64,000 nucleotides of DNA from JBGTSJ01 sp041940305 (GCA_041940305.1 JBGTSJ010000029.1:4023-68022); one strand, 5' to 3'. Counted from the stretch's first letter, positions 1 through 9,673 are shown. The notes: a model not told the origin generated them from the sequence alone. Numbers and translations: made by a program.

Positions 1-1
1 G

Positions 2-1204
2 CTGCACGTGTTCGTCATCGGCGGCCTGCTGCCGATCCTGGTCTGGAAATGGGCGGCCGACTGGCGCGGGCCGGGCGTCGCACTCCCCGCGGCCGCCATG
101 ACCGCCGTGGCTCCCCTGCTGGTGACCTACTCCACCGATGCGCGCGGCTACATGCTGGTCGCCGCGGCTGCCCTGTTTCTCGATCGGGCACTGGCGGAGG
201 CCCGGCGTACGTCGTCGAGAACGGCATGGTGTACGGCGTGGCTGGCCATTGTGCTCGGTCTATGGGCGATGCCCATCATGGCGTACGCGGTCGCCGCGTC
301 GTGTGGCTGGTACCTCCTTCTGCCGGGGAATGATTCCGATGCTCCCTCGGCCCGCCGCCTCATCGACCGGACAAGGGCCGTCCTCCTGCTGCTCGGCTCG
401 GCAGGTCTCGTCGTCGCGGCGCTGTACGCTCCCGCCTACGTTTTCCGGGGCATCGGGTTCGCACGGGATATTGCGGGTTCCGCCGCGACGGAGGGGTACC
501 TCGCGCTCACGGCGGAAGCTTGGCGCCAGGCCTTCGAATGGTGGACCGACGGGCCGGCGCCGGCCTGGTTGTGGATCATCGTGCTGGCCGTCGGCAGCGT
601 CACGGTCGCGATCGACGGGCGATTCTGGATTCGCTGGGCAGGCCCCTTCGCCTCCGTCCTGATCCTCAACGCCGTCCAACAGGTCGCTCCTCCGACTCGA
701 GTGTTTCTGCACCTGGCGCCGTGGGTGTTTCTGCTCGCATCGTCAGGCGTTTGTGCAGCGGGCCGTCTCGGGACGGCATTCGAGGTTCGCTGGAGCGCGG
801 CCTTCACACTGTTGATCATGCTGGGAGGGGGCGCTGCAGTCGCCGCGCGGCCCGTGCTATTCGATCCGGACGAGCGCGCCGGCTATCGGTCCGTTCCGCG
901 GGTCATTGAGCGGTTGCAGCACGAGGTGGCCGTCCGGCCCGAGCAGGCGCACGTCCTAATCGCTCCGCTCCCCTGCGACCTGCCGGCGATCTTCTACATG
1001 GACCGCGCCGGGTTCCGCGTGCCGCTCAACGTGCGGCCGGAGTCGGGAACCGCCGTGTGGGTGCTCGCTCGTCCGCACGAAACGCCAGCCGATGTCCTCG
1101 GCAGCGATCTAGTAGGAATGTCGGAGCTTGTCGAGGAGTTTGGCCCATGGGAGCGGGTGGCGCGGTTTGACACGCTCGACCTGTACAGCGCGACGGCGCC
1201 GTGA
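2..1204 (+). CDS. Partial ArnT/PMT-like membrane glycosyltransferase (5' end outside window)
   Basis: The frame is already open at the left edge, so the N-terminus is missing. About 400 residues are visible: many hydrophobic helices separated by short loops, then a soluble tail of about 120 residues that ends FDTLDLYSATAP. Length, helix pattern and tail resemble the two complete GT-C type proteins at 44547-46088 and 50088-51662. Such enzymes move a sugar from a polyprenyl-phosphate carrier to an acceptor on the outer face of the membrane. The catalytic acidic loop of this family lies near the N-terminus and cannot be checked here. The gene converges on the kinase at 1217-2311. The family call is an inference from topology and paralogy. 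Confidence 0.6.
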   Translation: MHVFVIGGLLPILVWKWAADWRGPGVALPAAAMTAVAPLLVTYSTDARGYMLVAAAALFLDRALAEARRTSSRTAWCTAWLAIVLGLWAMPIMAYAVAASCGWYLLLPGNDSDAPSARRLIDRTRAVLLLLGSAGLVVAALYAPAYVFRGIGFARDIAGSAATEGYLALTAEAWRQAFEWWTDGPAPAWLWIIVLAVGSVTVAIDGRFWIRWAGPFASVLILNAVQQVAPPTRVFLHLAPWVFLLASSGVCAAGRLGTAFEVRWSAAFTLLIMLGGGAAVAARPVLFDPDERAGYRSVPRVIERLQHEVAVRPEQAHVLIAPLPCDLPAIFYMDRAGFRVPLNVRPESGTAVWVLARPHETPADVLGSDLVGMSELVEEFGPWERVARFDTLDLYSATAP

Positions 1205-1216
1205 CGGCCCGCGCGA

Positions 1217-2311
1217 TCAGGCGACCGGGCCGCGGCGGCGGGAGACGATCTTCTGGATGGCCCACGCCAGGCCATGCTCTCCCTTGCACGAATCCAGATC
1301 GGCGACCAGCGCGCTCATCTGCTGGTAACGGTCGGCCGGCTTCTTGGCGACGCATTTCTGGAAGATGGCGTCCAAACGTTCGGGAACGTCGTCCCGGACG
1401 GCGCGCAGCGACGGAGCGGGCTGTTCCCGGTGCGCCACCAGCGTCTCCATGATTGTCTCTCCGCGATACGGCGGCTCGCCGTTGAGGAGAAAGTATAGTG
1501 TGCATCCCAGGCTGTAGATGTCCGATCGATGGTCGGCCTTGCGCGTGTTGAGCGCCTGTTCGGGCGACATGTAGTCCACGGTTCCGAGAACGGCGCCCGT
1601 TCCCGTCAACGCGGTGCGCGTGTTGACCGTGCGGGCCGCGTCATTGTCGCGTGAGACCCGCGCGAGCCCAAGATCCAGGATCCGCACGTTCCCCTGCCGG
1701 TCCAGAAGCAGGTTGGACGGCTTCACGTCCCGATGCGTCACCCCCTGCTGGTGCGCATAGGCCAGCCCCTGTGCGGCGTGCAGCGTACAGTTGACGGCCG
1801 TGGCGACCGGCAGCCGGCCGTGCGTCCGCACCAGGTCCGCGAGGTCGTTGCCCGGGACGTACTCCATCACATAGTAATGCGTCCCCCCGTCCTCGCCGCT
1901 GTCGACAGCGGCCACCAGATGCGGGTGCGACAGGCTCGACGCCGCCTCCACCTCCCGGCCGAAACGGCGGACGGCGTCAGCGTCGCGAGTCAGTTCCGCC
2001 GGCAGCACCTTGAGCGCCACCAGCCGCGCTTCACCTTCCTTCCGTGCCTTATAGACGACGCCCATGCCCCCCGCGCCGATCCGCTCGCAGATCACATAGG
2101 GGCCGTAGCGGAGCGGATCGGAGGTCTGCTGCGTCAGCACTCCGACCTGATAACCCGTCAGCGTCCCCTCATCAACCAGTTTGCGGCAGACCTGCGTCAC
2201 GTCGCCGGCCGCCTCGCCGCTCAGTGTGGCGCGCAGCTGCTCGACCACCTGCGGGGAAAGAATCCCGCTCTGTTCGATCCGCTGCTGGAAGAGACGCGTG
2301 TCGGCATCCAT
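1217..2311 (-). CDS. Ser/Thr protein kinase (Hanks type, soluble)
   Basis: The kinase domain covers roughly residues 75-335 of 365. It has the glycine-rich loop IGAGGMGVVYKA, the VALKVL lysine, the catalytic loop HRDVKPSNLLL, a DLG in place of DFG, the activation segment GTVDYMSPEQA and the YSLGCTLY motif. An N-terminal stretch of about 70 residues resembles the short helical prefix common in planctomycete kinases. No transmembrane segment is seen, so the protein is probably cytoplasmic. The ATG at 2311 (MDADTRLF) was chosen over the longer frame opening at 2347, which adds only a basic stretch. It is divergent from the PQQ protein at 2473. The substrate is unknown. Confidence 0.85.
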   Translation of the reverse strand: MDADTRLFQQRIEQSGILSPQVVEQLRATLSGEAAGDVTQVCRKLVDEGTLTGYQVGVLTQQTSDPLRYGPYVICERIGAGGMGVVYKARKEGEARLVALKVLPAELTRDADAVRRFGREVEAASSLSHPHLVAAVDSGEDGGTHYYVMEYVPGNDLADLVRTHGRLPVATAVNCTLHAAQGLAYAHQQGVTHRDVKPSNLLLDRQGNVRILDLGLARVSRDNDAARTVNTRTALTGTGAVLGTVDYMSPEQALNTRKADHRSDIYSLGCTLYFLLNGEPPYRGETIMETLVAHREQPAPSLRAVRDDVPERLDAIFQKCVAKKPADRYQQMSALVADLDSCKGEHGLAWAIQKIVSRRRGPVA

Positions 2312-2472
2312 GATCAGGATTCTACGCCGTCCGAAGCCCTCACGCATCTCAGGAGATCGCGGCCGGGCGTCCGGGCGGTTGCCAGTTCCGGCCGCGGGCG
2401 GATATACCGGTGTCGGGACGTTCGCTCGCGCTGCCGATCGCGATCACAGAATTGGAACCGGGGAGTTCGTTC

Positions 2473-3774
2473 ATGGTCTGGAGATTCGCACCTCTGCTCG
2501 CCGCCATGTTGGGAGCCGCCTCGCTGCCTGCTGAGGACTGGCCCGGATGGCGCGGTCCCCGCGGCGACGGCACGAGCGCCGATACCGGGTTCCCGCTGCA
2601 TTGGGACGCGGAATCCGGCCGCAACATCCGCTGGCGGGTCGACGTGGCGGGAGACGGGCACTCTTCGCCCGTGGTCAGCGGCGACCACGTGTTCCTCACG
2701 ACCTGCCTGGCCGAATCCCGGCAGCGGATGCTGATGTGCCTCGATCGGTCGACCGGCGAAACCCTGTGGTCGGAGTGTGTGCTGACAGCTCCGCTGGAGA
2801 CCCTGCATCAGCTCAACAGCCGCGCCTCAGGAACTCCGGCCACCGACGGTGAGTTCATCTATACGGCGTTCCTGGAAGTCGACGGATCGACGGTGCCGGC
2901 GCCCAACGTCGGGACGCCGCGCGAGATCACCCCGGGCCGCGTGGTCGTCGCCGCCCATCACGTCTCCGGCCGGCCCCAGTGGACGGTCCGCATCGGCGAC
3001 TTCGTCAGTGCACACGGCTTCTGCAGTTGTCCGGTCATTCATGGCGACCTGCTGATCATCAATGGCGACCATGACGGGGACTCGTACCTGGTGGCGCTCG
3101 ATCGGTCCACCGGAGAGACGGTCTGGAGCGTGGATCGCGAGCACGGCATTCGCAGCTATGTGACCCCGATCATCCGCGAAACCGCCGGACGAACGCAGCT
3201 GGTGCTCTCCGGCAGCAAGTCGGTCGTTTCACTCGATCCGCGCGACGGCTCGACGATCTGGTCCATCGACGGGCCGACGGAGCAGTTCGTGGCCTCCATG
3301 GTCTTCGACGGCGAACGCTTCTTCATGGCGGCCGGGTTTCCCGACTACCACGTGATGGCCATTCGCCCTGATGGAACCGGCGACGTGACGGGATCGCACG
3401 TCGCGTGGCATTCGACCGAAGCCCGCTGTTACGTCCCCTCGCCGGTCGTCGTGGAAGGCTATCTACTGGTGGCCAACGACGACGGCATCGCACACTGCTT
3501 CGACGCCGCCACCGGAGACCATCTGTGGCGGACGCGGCTGGGACGCCATTTCAGCTCATCGCTGGTGACGGCGGACGGGCTGGTGCATTTTCTCGACGAC
3601 GACGGGGTCACCCGGCTGGTGCGTCCCGGCCCGGAGCCGGACGTCGTGGCGGAGAATACGGTGGCGGAATTCTGCTGCACGTCGCCGGCGCTCTCCAAGG
3701 GAGAAGTGTTCATCCGCACGGAGCATCAGCTGTTCTGCATCGCCGAGGAGGAAGCACGCACCGCGCGCCCGTGA
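2473..3774 (+). CDS. Secreted PQQ-like beta-propeller protein
   Basis: The 433-residue product starts with a signal peptide (MVWRFAPLLAAMLGAASLPA), followed by DWPGWRGPRGDG, a start typical of planctomycete PQQ-repeat proteins. Repeated propeller blades with the pattern LDRSTGETLW, LDRSTGETVW, LDPRDGSTIW and FDAATGDHLW span most of the chain. This fold resembles BamB and quinoprotein dehydrogenases, but no catalytic calcium/PQQ site can be assigned, so the role is probably structural or protein-binding outside the cytoplasm. The ATG at 2473 is preferred over an upstream in-frame start because it directly precedes the signal sequence. Confidence 0.8.
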   Translation: MVWRFAPLLAAMLGAASLPAEDWPGWRGPRGDGTSADTGFPLHWDAESGRNIRWRVDVAGDGHSSPVVSGDHVFLTTCLAESRQRMLMCLDRSTGETLWSECVLTAPLETLHQLNSRASGTPATDGEFIYTAFLEVDGSTVPAPNVGTPREITPGRVVVAAHHVSGRPQWTVRIGDFVSAHGFCSCPVIHGDLLIINGDHDGDSYLVALDRSTGETVWSVDREHGIRSYVTPIIRETAGRTQLVLSGSKSVVSLDPRDGSTIWSIDGPTEQFVASMVFDGERFFMAAGFPDYHVMAIRPDGTGDVTGSHVAWHSTEARCYVPSPVVVEGYLLVANDDGIAHCFDAATGDHLWRTRLGRHFSSSLVTADGLVHFLDDDGVTRLVRPGPEPDVVAENTVAEFCCTSPALSKGEVFIRTEHQLFCIAEEEARTARP

Positions 3775-3842
3775 CGGAGATCGGGCGCGCGACGCCGCCG
3801 ACCCGGTGCGTTCAATCCTTGCCTTCCGTCGTCCAAAAGCAG

Positions 3843-4013
3843 AACCACGGAATACACGGAAATCACGGAACTCAGGTTTTGGCCGGAGTCGCAAGCAATC
3901 TCGATCCGCCAACGTAGCGAGTTGCTCGAGCTCGCCGTCGGCATTTCGTTGCTCGACGCCGGCTTTTGCAGCGGCGCAGTTTCTGTGTATTCCGTGTATT
4001 CCGTGGTTAACCG
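3843..4013. repeat. Inverted-repeat (MITE/REP-like) element
   Basis: The left arm AACCACGGAATACACGGAA (about 3843-3870) is mirrored by TTCCGTGTATTCCGTGGTT (about 3984-4010), giving an almost perfect terminal inverted repeat of about 26 bp around roughly 115 bp. The element fills the gap between the PQQ gene and pyruvate kinase and has no believable coding capacity. Its ends are built from ACGGAATAC-like subrepeats. It could form a long hairpin in RNA. Whether it is mobilised by a transposase or acts as a terminator is not known. Confidence 0.7.
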
Positions 4014-4064
4014 CCTCTCGAAGATGAGGGTAACGTCAAGGCGTTCAATCCAGGGATCCGGTTC

Positions 4065-5522
4065 ATGAGTCAGTCCGAACAGCCGCTCGCCGCCATGCGC
4101 CGGCCGAGTCACACCAAGATCGTGGCCACCGTGGGGCCGGCCTGCTCCACGGCGGAAAAACTGCTGCAGCTGGTGAACGCGGGTGTGGATGTCTTTCGCA
4201 TCAACACCGCGCACGGCACGCCCGAGGACCACGCGCGGCTGCTGAGGCTCGTCCGGGCGACGGCCGATCAGGCGGCATCCCCCGTGGCCGTGCTGGTCGA
4301 TCTGGCCGGTCCCAAGCTGCGGCTGGGAGAACTGCACGAAGGGCAGATCACCTGTCACGCCGGTGATCAGGTGCAATTCGTGCGGGGCGTCAAGGCGGGC
4401 GACGCCGCCACACTGGTTTGCACGTATGACGCGCTGATTGATGAATTGCAGCCTGGCGACCGGGTCATGCTGGCCGATGGCACCGTGGCCTTGCAGGTGG
4501 AGGACGTGAGCCCGGAGCGGGCGCTGTGCCGCGTGGTTCAGGGAGGCACGCTGCGGAGCCGCCAGGGAGTGAACCTGCCGGGAGTGCGGCTCAAGGCGGA
4601 AGCGCTCAACGACAAGGATCGCCGCGTGGCGGAATGGGGAGCGCGGGAACGGGTGGAATTCATCAGCCTGAGCTTCGTGCGGCAACCCGACGACCTTCGC
4701 CAGCTACGCGCGGTGATCGAAGGCAGCGGCGGCACATCGCAGATCGTGGCGAAGATCGAGAAGCCCGAAGCGCTCGATCGGCTCAGCGACATCATTGCGG
4801 AGACCGACGCCGTCATGGTGGCTCGGGGCGATCTGGGCGTTGAGATCGACATCGCGCGGATGGCGGCCGTGCAGAAACAGATCGTCGACGAATGCCGCCG
4901 GCAGCGCAAGCCCGTGATCATCGCCACCCAGATGCTCGACAGCATGCATCACTCGCGGCTGCCGACCCGGGCCGAAGCCACCGACGTGGCGAACGCAATT
5001 CTGGACGGCGCCGACGCATGCATGCTCTCGGGGGAGACGGCGATCGGAGAGTACCCGGTGGAAGCCGTGCAGATGATGCACCGGATTGCCGTGGCGACCG
5101 AACCTTTAATGCGCGAGCGGCTGCGCGTGATGCCCCCGCTGCCGCCTGCCGAGGGAGTGTCGCCCGTGACCAGCGCCACGACGAGCGCCGCCGCACGCAT
5201 CGCCGAAGAACTCGACGCGCAGATGATCGTCGTCGCCAGTGCCACCGGCCGCGCCGCGCTGTGTGTGTCTCAGACGCGGACCTTCGTGCCGATCATCGGC
5301 GTGAGCACCTCGCCCGAGACGCTGCGGCGGATGTGCCTGCTGTGGGGTGTCACGCCGCTCCCCTCCGCTCCCGCGGGCGACGACCGGGAACTGATCCGGT
5401 TCATCGTCGATCGGGGCCGCAGCGATGGGGCACTCTCGACTGGTCAACGCATCGTGCTGATCACCGGCACCGGCCTGCCGTCCAGCCGCCATAACGCAGT
5501 GATCGTCCACGAAGTCGGATAA
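4065..5522 (+). CDS. pyk: Pyruvate kinase
   Basis: This enzyme converts phosphoenolpyruvate and ADP to pyruvate and ATP, the last step of glycolysis, in the cytoplasm. The 485-residue protein has the opening motif HTKIVATVGPA, the FRINTAHG segment, VDLAGPKLRLGE, the active-site lysine region IVAKIEKPEA, the metal-binding VMVARGDLGVEI and the ATQMLDSM helix. The C-terminal regulatory domain is present. Length is normal for a bacterial PykF/PykA type. The ATG at 4065 follows directly after an inverted-repeat element. Confidence 0.95.
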   Translation: MSQSEQPLAAMRRPSHTKIVATVGPACSTAEKLLQLVNAGVDVFRINTAHGTPEDHARLLRLVRATADQAASPVAVLVDLAGPKLRLGELHEGQITCHAGDQVQFVRGVKAGDAATLVCTYDALIDELQPGDRVMLADGTVALQVEDVSPERALCRVVQGGTLRSRQGVNLPGVRLKAEALNDKDRRVAEWGARERVEFISLSFVRQPDDLRQLRAVIEGSGGTSQIVAKIEKPEALDRLSDIIAETDAVMVARGDLGVEIDIARMAAVQKQIVDECRRQRKPVIIATQMLDSMHHSRLPTRAEATDVANAILDGADACMLSGETAIGEYPVEAVQMMHRIAVATEPLMRERLRVMPPLPPAEGVSPVTSATTSAAARIAEELDAQMIVVASATGRAALCVSQTRTFVPIIGVSTSPETLRRMCLLWGVTPLPSAPAGDDRELIRFIVDRGRSDGALSTGQRIVLITGTGLPSSRHNAVIVHEVG

Positions 5523-5590
5523 ACAACGCCGCGCCCCCAGTGCCTGCCCTACGTCCAGATTCTGGGCGGGAGCCTTTCTTGTTAGTCGTA

Positions 5591-5608
5591 GGCACAGTCC
5601 TCTGTGCC
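5591..5608. terminator. GGCACAG/CTGTGCC hairpin
   Basis: A perfect 7-bp stem with a TCCT loop lies between the convergent pyruvate kinase and tsaB genes. There is no T-run, so it may be a bidirectional stop or a small palindromic repeat rather than a classical Rho-independent terminator. Confidence 0.45.
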
Positions 5609-5697
5609 GCCCGCTGGGCTGCTTACAGAACTCGACGATCTCCGGGTCCACGAGTCCCCGCCCACACACACAAACCCCTTCCCGCCCCCGACACCTT

Positions 5698-6381
5698 TCA
5701 CCTGCCGGCATCCGCTTTCTCTTCGGCCCCGCTCCGACGCAGATAAAACGGTTCGAGACTCCACAGATCAGCGAAGGCCCCGCCGACGGCTCCCTCCGCA
5801 CCGAGCGCGGCAATCGTTCGCGCCTGCGGATCACGGACGTCCGGCGGCAGAACCCGGCAGCGAGACGCGGCTTCGTTGGCGTGACGCGCCAGCCCGGGAC
5901 CCGAGGCAACATCCCTGCCGGTGAGACTCGCCAGCCAGTCATCAGCTGGCTGAATCCGGATCTCGTCCGGGCGCATCCACTCCCCCCCCGGCGTCTGCTC
6001 GTACTGTCCGACGTACAGGTCTCCGCGCTGGCCGTCCCCCACAACCTGCACTGCGGACACGTCCGGCGGAGCCTGAGCGGCCACAGCGAGAAACGTATCG
6101 ACGGCGACGATCGGTGTTTTTGCCGCGTACGCCAGCGTCTTCGCGCAGACGACGCCGACACGCAGACCCGTAAAACTTCCTGGCCCAATGCTCACCGCGA
6201 CAGCGTCGAGATCCGCGGCGGAGACCCCCTCAGTAGCCAGCAGACCGCTCAGTTCCGAGACGAGAGTCCGCGCGTGTCGGCGTCCTTCCTGTGACAGGGA
6301 GCGCTGCTCGACGCAATCGCTGCTGCGGAACAGGGCGATGCTTCCGCCGATTCCGGATGTTTCAATCCCAAGCACCAGCAT
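5698..6381 (-). CDS. tsaB: TsaB, tRNA threonylcarbamoyladenosine biosynthesis subunit
   Basis: TsaB works with TsaD and TsaE to put the threonylcarbamoyl group on A37 of ANN-decoding tRNAs. The 227-residue product has the ASKHA-fold start MLVLGIETSG, the family signature SIGPGSFTGLRVGV and the AKTLAYA helix, and it lacks the metal-binding histidines of the catalytic TsaD paralogue. Length is normal for TsaB. It is transcribed towards pyruvate kinase and divergently from folC. Confidence 0.9.
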   Translation of the reverse strand: MLVLGIETSGIGGSIALFRSSDCVEQRSLSQEGRRHARTLVSELSGLLATEGVSAADLDAVAVSIGPGSFTGLRVGVVCAKTLAYAAKTPIVAVDTFLAVAAQAPPDVSAVQVVGDGQRGDLYVGQYEQTPGGEWMRPDEIRIQPADDWLASLTGRDVASGPGLARHANEAASRCRVLPPDVRDPQARTIAALGAEGAVGGAFADLWSLEPFYLRRSGAEEKADAGR

Positions 6382-6549
6382 CCCGATTCACTTTCGCGTG
6401 TAATTGTTGCTCCGGCTGCCCGCAGTGCCTGATTTGGCGGCCGCGGGATGCGAGAATATAGTATCCCCCCGCATACCGCCGCTGCCGGATGAGAAAACGC
6501 TGACACCGGTCCGCCCCCACCTCGGTCACAGGCGAGAGAAAGAAGAGTC

Positions 6550-7968
6550 GTGGACTGCGAACTGATGGACGGCCCGACGACCGTCGCTGATCTGCCTGTG
6601 GCGGACTCGTATGCGGCTGCGCTGGAGTTCCTTTACGGCCGGATCAACTATGAACGGACCCTGCCGCATCAGGTCATGGACGGAGCGTTCAAGCTCGACC
6701 GGATGCGCGAACTGCTGCGGCTTCTCGGGGACCCGCAGGAGAGGCTGCCGGCCGTGCATGTGGCGGGCACCAAGGGGAAAGGCTCCGTGTGCGCGATGAT
6801 CGGCGGGATGCTGCAGTCCGCCGGTCGCCGCGTTGGACTGTTCACCTCGCCCCATCTGCATCGCTTCGAAGAGCGGATGGTTTTGAACGGCCGGGGACCG
6901 TCGGCTGCGCAGGTCGTCAATCTGGTCGCCCAGGTGCGAACCGCCTGCGACGCCTTGTCGGTCCGCGGCCCCGACTGGTCGCCGACGTTTTTTGAAGTCA
7001 CCACCGCCATGGCGTGGCGTTATTTCGAGCAGGAGGGAGCCGACGTCGCCGTGCTCGAAGTCGGACTCGGAGGCCGTCTGGATGCGACGAATGTCTGCCG
7101 GCCGCTGGTGACGCTCATCACGAGCATCAGTCTCGATCACACGCAACTGCTCGGCGACACCGTCGGCCAGATTGCGCTGGAGAAGGCCGGCATCATCAAG
7201 CCGGGAGTTCCCGTGCTCTCCGGAGCGCGGCAGCCTGAAGCGCGTCGGGCGATTTCAGACACAGCTGCCGCAATGGACGCCCCTCTGCACGAACTGGGAG
7301 ACGGCATCCACTGTTTTGACGTGGTTCCGGAATCCGCGGAAACGGCCGTACCGCTGCACTGGAAGTTCTCTGTCGAGACCCCGTGGCGGACGCACCGTGG
7401 CCTCCGCGCTCCGTTGCCCGGAGTTCACCAGGCGGACAACGCGGCGCTGGCCGTCGCCGCCGTCGATGCTCTGCAGGCGGCGGGCTTTAGCGCGGGGCCG
7501 AATTGCGTTTCCGGAATGGAGAACGTGGTCTGGCCGTTGCGGATCGAAGTCCTGGCCCGACGCCCGACGGTCGTCGTCGATGCGGCCCATAACGAGGCAT
7601 CGATCGCGGCATTGATTGAAACGTTGCGCAGCGTCGACGCGGGACGGAGGTCGCTGGTTTTCGGCACTTCGCGCGACAAGGATGCCCGGGCCATGCTCCG
7701 CCGGATCGCCGGGGAGTTCGATGAAGTCATACTCACGCAATACGTGAGCAATCCGCGCGCGTTGCCGGCTGAAGAACTGGCGGGACTGGCGGAGTCGCTG
7801 CTGCTAACGAACTGTCGGATCGCTCTCACGCCCGAAGCAGCCTGGCAGGCCGTCAGCGAGGGCCGAAACGAGAACGATCTGATCTGCGTGACCGGATCGT
7901 TTTTCCTGGCGGCCGAGGTCCGGGAACTGCTGCTGGCCACGCAGCCGTCCCTCTCACCAGCCTCGTAA
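6550..7968 (+). CDS. folC: FolC, dihydrofolate/folylpolyglutamate synthase
   Basis: FolC adds glutamate to folates, and in many bacteria also makes dihydrofolate from dihydropteroate. The 472-residue protein has the Mur-ligase-type ATP loop HVAGTKGKGSVCAM, the VGLFTSPHLHRFEER segment, LEVGLGGRLDATN, SLDHTQLLG and EKAGIIKPG, all in the usual order, plus the C-terminal ligase domain with VDAAHNEAS. The start is uncertain between the GTG at 6550 (AAAGAAGAG just upstream) and the ATG at 6565; both precede the conserved domain. Confidence 0.93.
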   Translation: MDCELMDGPTTVADLPVADSYAAALEFLYGRINYERTLPHQVMDGAFKLDRMRELLRLLGDPQERLPAVHVAGTKGKGSVCAMIGGMLQSAGRRVGLFTSPHLHRFEERMVLNGRGPSAAQVVNLVAQVRTACDALSVRGPDWSPTFFEVTTAMAWRYFEQEGADVAVLEVGLGGRLDATNVCRPLVTLITSISLDHTQLLGDTVGQIALEKAGIIKPGVPVLSGARQPEARRAISDTAAAMDAPLHELGDGIHCFDVVPESAETAVPLHWKFSVETPWRTHRGLRAPLPGVHQADNAALAVAAVDALQAAGFSAGPNCVSGMENVVWPLRIEVLARRPTVVVDAAHNEASIAALIETLRSVDAGRRSLVFGTSRDKDARAMLRRIAGEFDEVILTQYVSNPRALPAEELAGLAESLLLTNCRIALTPEAAWQAVSEGRNENDLICVTGSFFLAAEVRELLLATQPSLSPAS

Positions 7969-7999
7969 CTCGTCGTCTAGTCGCTGCGGTTAGAACTCC

Positions 8000-8890
8000 C
8001 TACGAGCAGACCCGGTTGCGACCGGCGCGCTTGGCCTCATACAGCTTGCGGTCAGCCGCTTCGAGGATCTCTCCGCTTGAACGGCTCTCCCGCCCGTCGT
8101 AGTGGGCCATGCCGATGCTGATCGTCACTTTCAGCGCGCCGCGAGTCGTCTCGAACGGCTCGGAGGCGATCGAGTCCCGCAGTTCTTCGGCCACTTTGCC
8201 GGCCTCTTCGTGCGAGATCTCGGCCAGAGTGATGGCGAACTCCTCACCGCCGAAGCGGGCCAGCATTTCATCCCCGCGCGTCCGCCGCTGCAGCCGCTGC
8301 CCCAAAGTCCGCAGCACCTCGTCGCCGACCAGGTGCCCGAAACGGTCGTTGACGTGCTTGAAAAAATCAACGTCGATCAGCAGCAGAGCCAGCGGGCGGT
8401 TGTGCCGCACGGAGCGGATGACTTCGCGACGAAAGCCGTCCTCAAAGTACCGGCGGTTGTACGTCTGCGTGAGGGCGTCGAGCGTCATCATCTCGTAGAC
8501 GGCCTCGTGGTACTGTACCTCGATGTCGTCTGACGAGAGGAATTTGAAGATGTGGTTGCCCAGCCGGATCTGGTCGTTCGGGCGGAGCGAGTGTTGCTCC
8601 ACGCGTTCGTCATTGACGAACGTCCCGTTGAGGCTCCCCCGATCAACGACCATCCACCCGTTGCCCACCTGCTCGATCATCGCGTGGACGCGGGAAATGA
8701 AGTCATCCGGCAGCTCAATGTCGCACAACGCATCGCGGCCGATCGTCATCCGCGGTCCGTGCAGATCGACCAGGGCGCCGCTGGCCGACGCGGGATAGAT
8801 CCGCACCAGACACGCTTTCTCCGACGGGGGGCTCTCCTCGCCGAGCGCGGGGAGCTGGTCGAGACGAAAGATGGGGAGCGTTCCGGACAT
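8000..8890 (-). CDS. FHA-GGDEF diguanylate cyclase
   Basis: This predicted cytoplasmic enzyme makes cyclic di-GMP from two GTP. Residues about 25-125 form an FHA phosphothreonine-binding domain (TIGRDALCDIELPDDFISRVHA, with GSLNGTFVND). Residues about 140-295 form a GGDEF domain with DALTQTYNRRYF, the metal aspartate in LLIDVDFFKHVND and the active-site loop RFGGEEFAI. Because the loop is GGEEF it should be active. FHA input suggests control by a Ser/Thr kinase, several of which lie in this window; that link is inferred. The ATG at 8890 was chosen because upstream residues are low-complexity and unlike FHA. Confidence 0.9.
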   Translation of the reverse strand: MSGTLPIFRLDQLPALGEESPPSEKACLVRIYPASASGALVDLHGPRMTIGRDALCDIELPDDFISRVHAMIEQVGNGWMVVDRGSLNGTFVNDERVEQHSLRPNDQIRLGNHIFKFLSSDDIEVQYHEAVYEMMTLDALTQTYNRRYFEDGFRREVIRSVRHNRPLALLLIDVDFFKHVNDRFGHLVGDEVLRTLGQRLQRRTRGDEMLARFGGEEFAITLAEISHEEAGKVAEELRDSIASEPFETTRGALKVTISIGMAHYDGRESRSSGEILEAADRKLYEAKRAGRNRVCS

Positions 8891-9598
8891 GTTGAGTGCT
8901 GCCGGTTGAGACCGATCCGCTGTCCTGCGGCTGCGCTTCCGTGGCTGCAGCGCGCGCTGTGCACCGGCCGAGCCCGTCCCCGGACGCAACCTGTCTGCGC
9001 TGCAAGACTAGCGTCTGCTTTCGGACGGGCGCAGCTTTTCCGGCAACGATTGTATGTTGCGACGACGCAACGACGCAGCAGGGAGGATTCGTCCGGTCGT
9101 GAGCGGCGTCGACCACGTGCCACGGTTGCGGCAATCGCTACAGATAATGCAATCGGCGCCCACACTAGCCCGCCGCGCCAGCAAGGGCCGAACGTCGCTG
9201 GGCATTCTCCCAGGATGCTCGCGCGAATGAAGTTCAACAATGAAGCAACGCTGATTACCAACCCCGGCCATCAACCGCCGGATCGCCCCCGACACTCCTG
9301 AATCTGCCGAACTCACGAGGACAGGCGTCCGCCCGACCTCGCTCCGCCTGTCCCGTTCGCCCGGGCGCCTACGCTGGATTCCGGTCCAGTGGCGCCGTCG
9401 AAATCTGCGCCAGCATCGGGAACCTCGGCCAGCCGGTGCGGGTCTTGACACTGCGGACCACAGGCCGATAACCTGCGCCGCGGCAGGAGTTGCCGATGGT
9501 GCGGATTGGTCCGGAGATTCGGCTCATGCCAAGCCGAAGAAACAGTCGAAAACGGATCTGACAGCCGCGGTTTCGCTGCCCTTTTCGCCGTGGCCACG
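8891..9598. other. Long intergenic region before tRNA-Ala
   Basis: About 700 bases lie between the start of the FHA-GGDEF gene and the tRNA. The open frames here overlap one another and show no recognisable domain. The region should hold the promoters of both flanking genes, but I cannot place them with confidence. Confidence 0.4.
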
Positions 9599-9671
9599 GG
9601 GGGATTAGCTCAGCTGGGAGAGCGCATGGCTGGCAGCCATGAGGTCAAGGGTTCGAGTCCCTTATCCTCCA
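9599..9671 (+). tRNA. tRNA-Ala (anticodon GGC)
   Basis: The 73-nt cloverleaf has a 7-bp acceptor stem GGGGGAT/ATCCTCC, the D-arm with GCTCAGCTGGGAGAGC, the anticodon stem CATGG/CCATG around loop CTGGCAG (anticodon GGC), the T-arm AAGGG-TTCGAGT-CCCTT and discriminator A. The CCA end is not encoded. The 3' part from the anticodon loop onward is the core of a duplicated attachment site (see 40969). Confidence 0.95.
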
Positions 9672-9673
9672 CT
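9630..9673. repeat. Left attachment-site copy (attL-like)
   Basis: This 44-bp stretch from the anticodon loop of tRNA-Ala to just past its 3' end matches 40969-41012 with one difference, a T instead of a C in the T-stem. In this copy the T-stem pairs fully (AAGGG/CCCTT), so the element appears to have restored a functional tRNA. Confidence 0.8.
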
